Positions 5,440 to 7,719 of a stretch of DNA of 7,719 nucleotides are shown here, piece after piece. The translations under genes and the position numbers were made by a program. This stretch comes from Prevotellaceae bacterium (GTDB lineage Bacteria; Bacteroidota; Bacteroidia; Bacteroidales; UBA932): assembly GCA_031289895.1 (NCBI GenBank), contig JAITOP010000048.1, positions 1 through 7,719 on the forward strand, given 5' to 3'. Numbering within the stretch: the stretch's first letter is position 1; each line of letters begins with the position of its first letter. Under the pieces are notes generated by a model that was given only the letters and a program-made list of their open reading frames with translations, did no database searches and was not told the origin of the DNA.

Positions 5440-7719
5440 ATGAAAATTTATCAAACAGCGGTCAAAAAACCTATATCAACAATGTTGATTTTTGTAGGTG
5501 TAATCGTACTCGGATTATTTTCGCTGAATAATTTGGCGATAGACCGGTTTCCCGAAATGGATATTCCGTATGTAAGCGTTGTAACTGCTTATGCAGGAGC
5601 AAATGCCGCCGATATCGAAACAAATATAACCCGCGTACTCGAAGATAATTTGAATACGGTTAATAATCTCAAAAAACTTACATCAACATCGCGCGATAAC
5701 GTATCTATGGTTACTCTCGAAATGGAATGGGGCTGCGACCTCAACGAGGCAGTAAACGATGTGCGGGATGTTGTAAGCCGTGTAAGAGATTATCTTCCCG
5801 ACGAAGTTACATATCCCACAATATTCAAATTCAGCAGTTCGATGATGCCTGTAATGGTATTAACCGCAACTGCCGACCAAAGTTATGCCGCACTTAACAA
5901 AATTCTTGACGATAAACTTGTAAATACATTAAACCGTATTGATGGTGTAGGCGCAGTAAGTTTAATGGGTATTCCGGAGCGCGAAATACAAATAAATGTT
6001 GACCCCAACAAAATAGATGCATATAATCTTTCGATTGAACAAATAGGAAGCATAATTGCCGCCGAAAATATAAATATCCCCAGCGGAACTATTGATGTAG
6101 GAAACAACACTTTCAATCTGAAATCGGATGGAGAATTTAAAAACAGCGATGAATTGAAAAATATCGTTGTTTACAGCCGCAACGGAAAAACAGTTTTGCT
6201 TAGCGAAATCGCCACAATAAAAGATACTCTCGAAAAATCGACATTAGATTCGCGTATCAACGGCAAAAAAGGTTTGATAGCCTTAGTGCAAAAACAATCG
6301 GGTTCAAATACAGTTAATATTGTAAATCAGATTTATAAAATTCTACCGCAAATACAGGAAACTCTACCAAAAGATGTTAAAATGGGTATTGTAATGGATG
6401 GCGCAGAATCTATCAAAGATAATATTAATTCGTTGAGCGAAACGGTAATGTATGCCTTTATTTTCGTAATTTTGGTGGTAATGGCTTTTCTTGGCAGATG
6501 GCGGGCTACGTTTATAATTTGCTTGACAATTCCAATATCGCTTATCACAGCCTTCATTTATTTGTATGCAACAGGAGGCACACTGAATATAATTTCGCTT
6601 AGTTCGCTATCAATAGCAATTGGGATGGTGGTGGATGATGCCATAGTGGTATTGGAAAATATTACAACGCACATCGAGCGGGGCAGCACTCCCAAAGAGG
6701 CGGCAGTATATGCAACCAACGAAGTGTGGATTTCGGTAATTGTTACAACGCTTGTAATTGTTGCCGTGTTCCTTCCTCTTACACTTATATCGGGAATGAT
6801 GGGAATTATGTTTCGCGAATTAGGATGGATAGTAACAATAGTTGTGTGCGTTTCTACAACTGTTGCAATATCGCTTACACCAATGCTTTCGGCATATATT
6901 CTTAAAAAAGAAGGCGGTATTCACACCTATAAAGGAATTGGTATTCTTTATAAACCTATTGATAAATTTTTAAATTGGTTAGATATTTTTTATGCAAAAG
7001 TTCTTACGTGGGCTGTATGGCATCGAATATCGGTTTTGTTGATAACACTTACATTGTTTGTGGCTTCGTTGCTTTTATTGATGGTCGTTCCTATTGAATT
7101 TTTTCCCGCATCCGATAACGGAGTAATTTCAGCATCAGTACAGTTAGAACAGAATGTAAGCGTAGAATATACTGCAAAAGTTGCGCGTAAAATAGAAGCG
7201 ATAATTACCGAAAAATATCCGGAAGTACGAATTATGTCGTCAAATGCAGGAACAAATTCAAGTTCAAACGCATTTGCAGCAATGCAATCATCAGGTTCGC
7301 ATATAATTAGTTTTAGAATGAGAATGCAGCGTGCTACCGAACGTAAACGAACAATTTTTCAAATATCCGACTTGTTAAGAAAAGATTTTGCCGACATTCC
7401 GGAAATTCGTCAATATTCGGTTGTACCCGGTGGCAGCAATGGCGGAATGGGTGGCGCAAGCAATGTACAACTCAAAGTATTCGGAAATGATATGGACCAA
7501 ACTAACACAGTTGCACTGGAACTGAAAGACAGAGTAGCAAAAGAAGTAAAAGGAACAAGAGATGTTCAGCTGTCACGAGATGATATGCGCCCCGAATATA
7601 ATGTTCAGTTCGACAGAAAAAAACTTGCATATTACGGAATGACAAGCGCAATGGCATCTACCGCTGTACGAAACAGAATAGACGGACTTATTGCAAGCAA
7701 ATATCGCGAAGACGGCGAC
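5440..7719 (+). CDS. RND-family inner-membrane efflux pump (AcrB-like), 3' end cut by window
   Basis: An unbroken frame of 760 codons runs from the ATG at 5440 to the window edge. Full-length pumps are about 1000-1050 residues, so roughly the last quarter is missing. The start MKIYQTAVKKPISTMLIF is typical. Transmembrane helix 1 is at about 13-30, followed by the first periplasmic porter region with LAIDRFPEMDIPYVSV. Helices 2-6 lie within about 335-482. Helix 4 carries GMVVDDAIVVLEN, whose Asp399 and Asp400 match the paired proton-relay aspartates of AcrB (Asp407/408). Helix 7 is at about 528-548, followed by the second porter region (PIEFFPASDNG). The pair of aspartates and the TolC and adaptor partners favour the hydrophobic/amphiphilic drug-efflux branch (HAE-1) over heavy-metal pumps, but the substrate is unknown. 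It is the last operon gene visible, and more may follow. Confidence 0.95.
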   Translation, partial: MKIYQTAVKKPISTMLIFVGVIVLGLFSLNNLAIDRFPEMDIPYVSVVTAYAGANAADIETNITRVLEDNLNTVNNLKKLTSTSRDNVSMVTLEMEWGCDLNEAVNDVRDVVSRVRDYLPDEVTYPTIFKFSSSMMPVMVLTATADQSYAALNKILDDKLVNTLNRIDGVGAVSLMGIPEREIQINVDPNKIDAYNLSIEQIGSIIAAENINIPSGTIDVGNNTFNLKSDGEFKNSDELKNIVVYSRNGKTVLLSEIATIKDTLEKSTLDSRINGKKGLIALVQKQSGSNTVNIVNQIYKILPQIQETLPKDVKMGIVMDGAESIKDNINSLSETVMYAFIFVILVVMAFLGRWRATFIICLTIPISLITAFIYLYATGGTLNIISLSSLSIAIGMVVDDAIVVLENITTHIERGSTPKEAAVYATNEVWISVIVTTLVIVAVFLPLTLISGMMGIMFRELGWIVTIVVCVSTTVAISLTPMLSAYILKKEGGIHTYKGIGILYKPIDKFLNWLDIFYAKVLTWAVWHRISVLLITLTLFVASLLLLMVVPIEFFPASDNGVISASVQLEQNVSVEYTAKVARKIEAIITEKYPEVRIMSSNAGTNSSSNAFAAMQSSGSHIISFRMRMQRATERKRTIFQISDLLRKDFADIPEIRQYSVVPGGSNGGMGGASNVQLKVFGNDMDQTNTVALELKDRVAKEVKGTRDVQLSRDDMRPEYNVQFDRKKLAYYGMTSAMASTAVRNRIDGLIASKYREDGD

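Overview
The window comes from an AT-rich genome that is very probably Bacteroidota, most likely Bacteroidales-like. The evidence is the Bacteroidota promoter pattern (TTTG-N19-TAnnTTTG), A-rich leaders without Shine-Dalgarno sequences, lipoproteins with short lipoboxes followed by acidic or Asn residues, and the gene types present. The organism is inferred from these features, not from a database match.

Layout. Positions 3-116 hold the last 37 codons of a plus-strand gene, probably the end of a beta-propeller protein. Positions 117-283 are a short, highly structured spacer: a GC-rich hairpin followed by repeated AAGACTTTCC units that close into a 22-bp stem. The stem's right arm contains the stop codon of the next gene, a minus-strand lipoprotein (282-1253) of a Bacteroidota family without a firm function. 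An 892-bp gene-poor region (1254-2145) follows. It contains a candidate promoter for the lipoprotein, several hairpins, a patchwork of short repeats (CGTAATT units and an AAATCAAC-type tandem array), and a strong promoter with an overlapping palindrome just before the next gene.

From 2146 to the right edge, four plus-strand genes form a probable drug or toxic-compound efflux operon: a TetR/AcrR-type repressor, a TolC-type outer-membrane channel, a lipoprotein periplasmic adaptor (membrane fusion protein) and an RND inner-membrane pump. The pump starts at 5440 and is cut by the window edge after 760 codons. No good promoter is seen between the genes, so the set is probably transcribed from the promoter at 2085-2115. 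A perfect 10-bp inverted repeat (2079-2104) overlaps the -33 element and spacer. The simplest model is that the TetR protein binds it, repressing itself and the pump until a ligand releases it.

No undescribed system is evident. The parts that merit follow-up are the operator-promoter overlap, the structured repeats at 117-283 and 1557-1908, and the uncharacterised lipoprotein.
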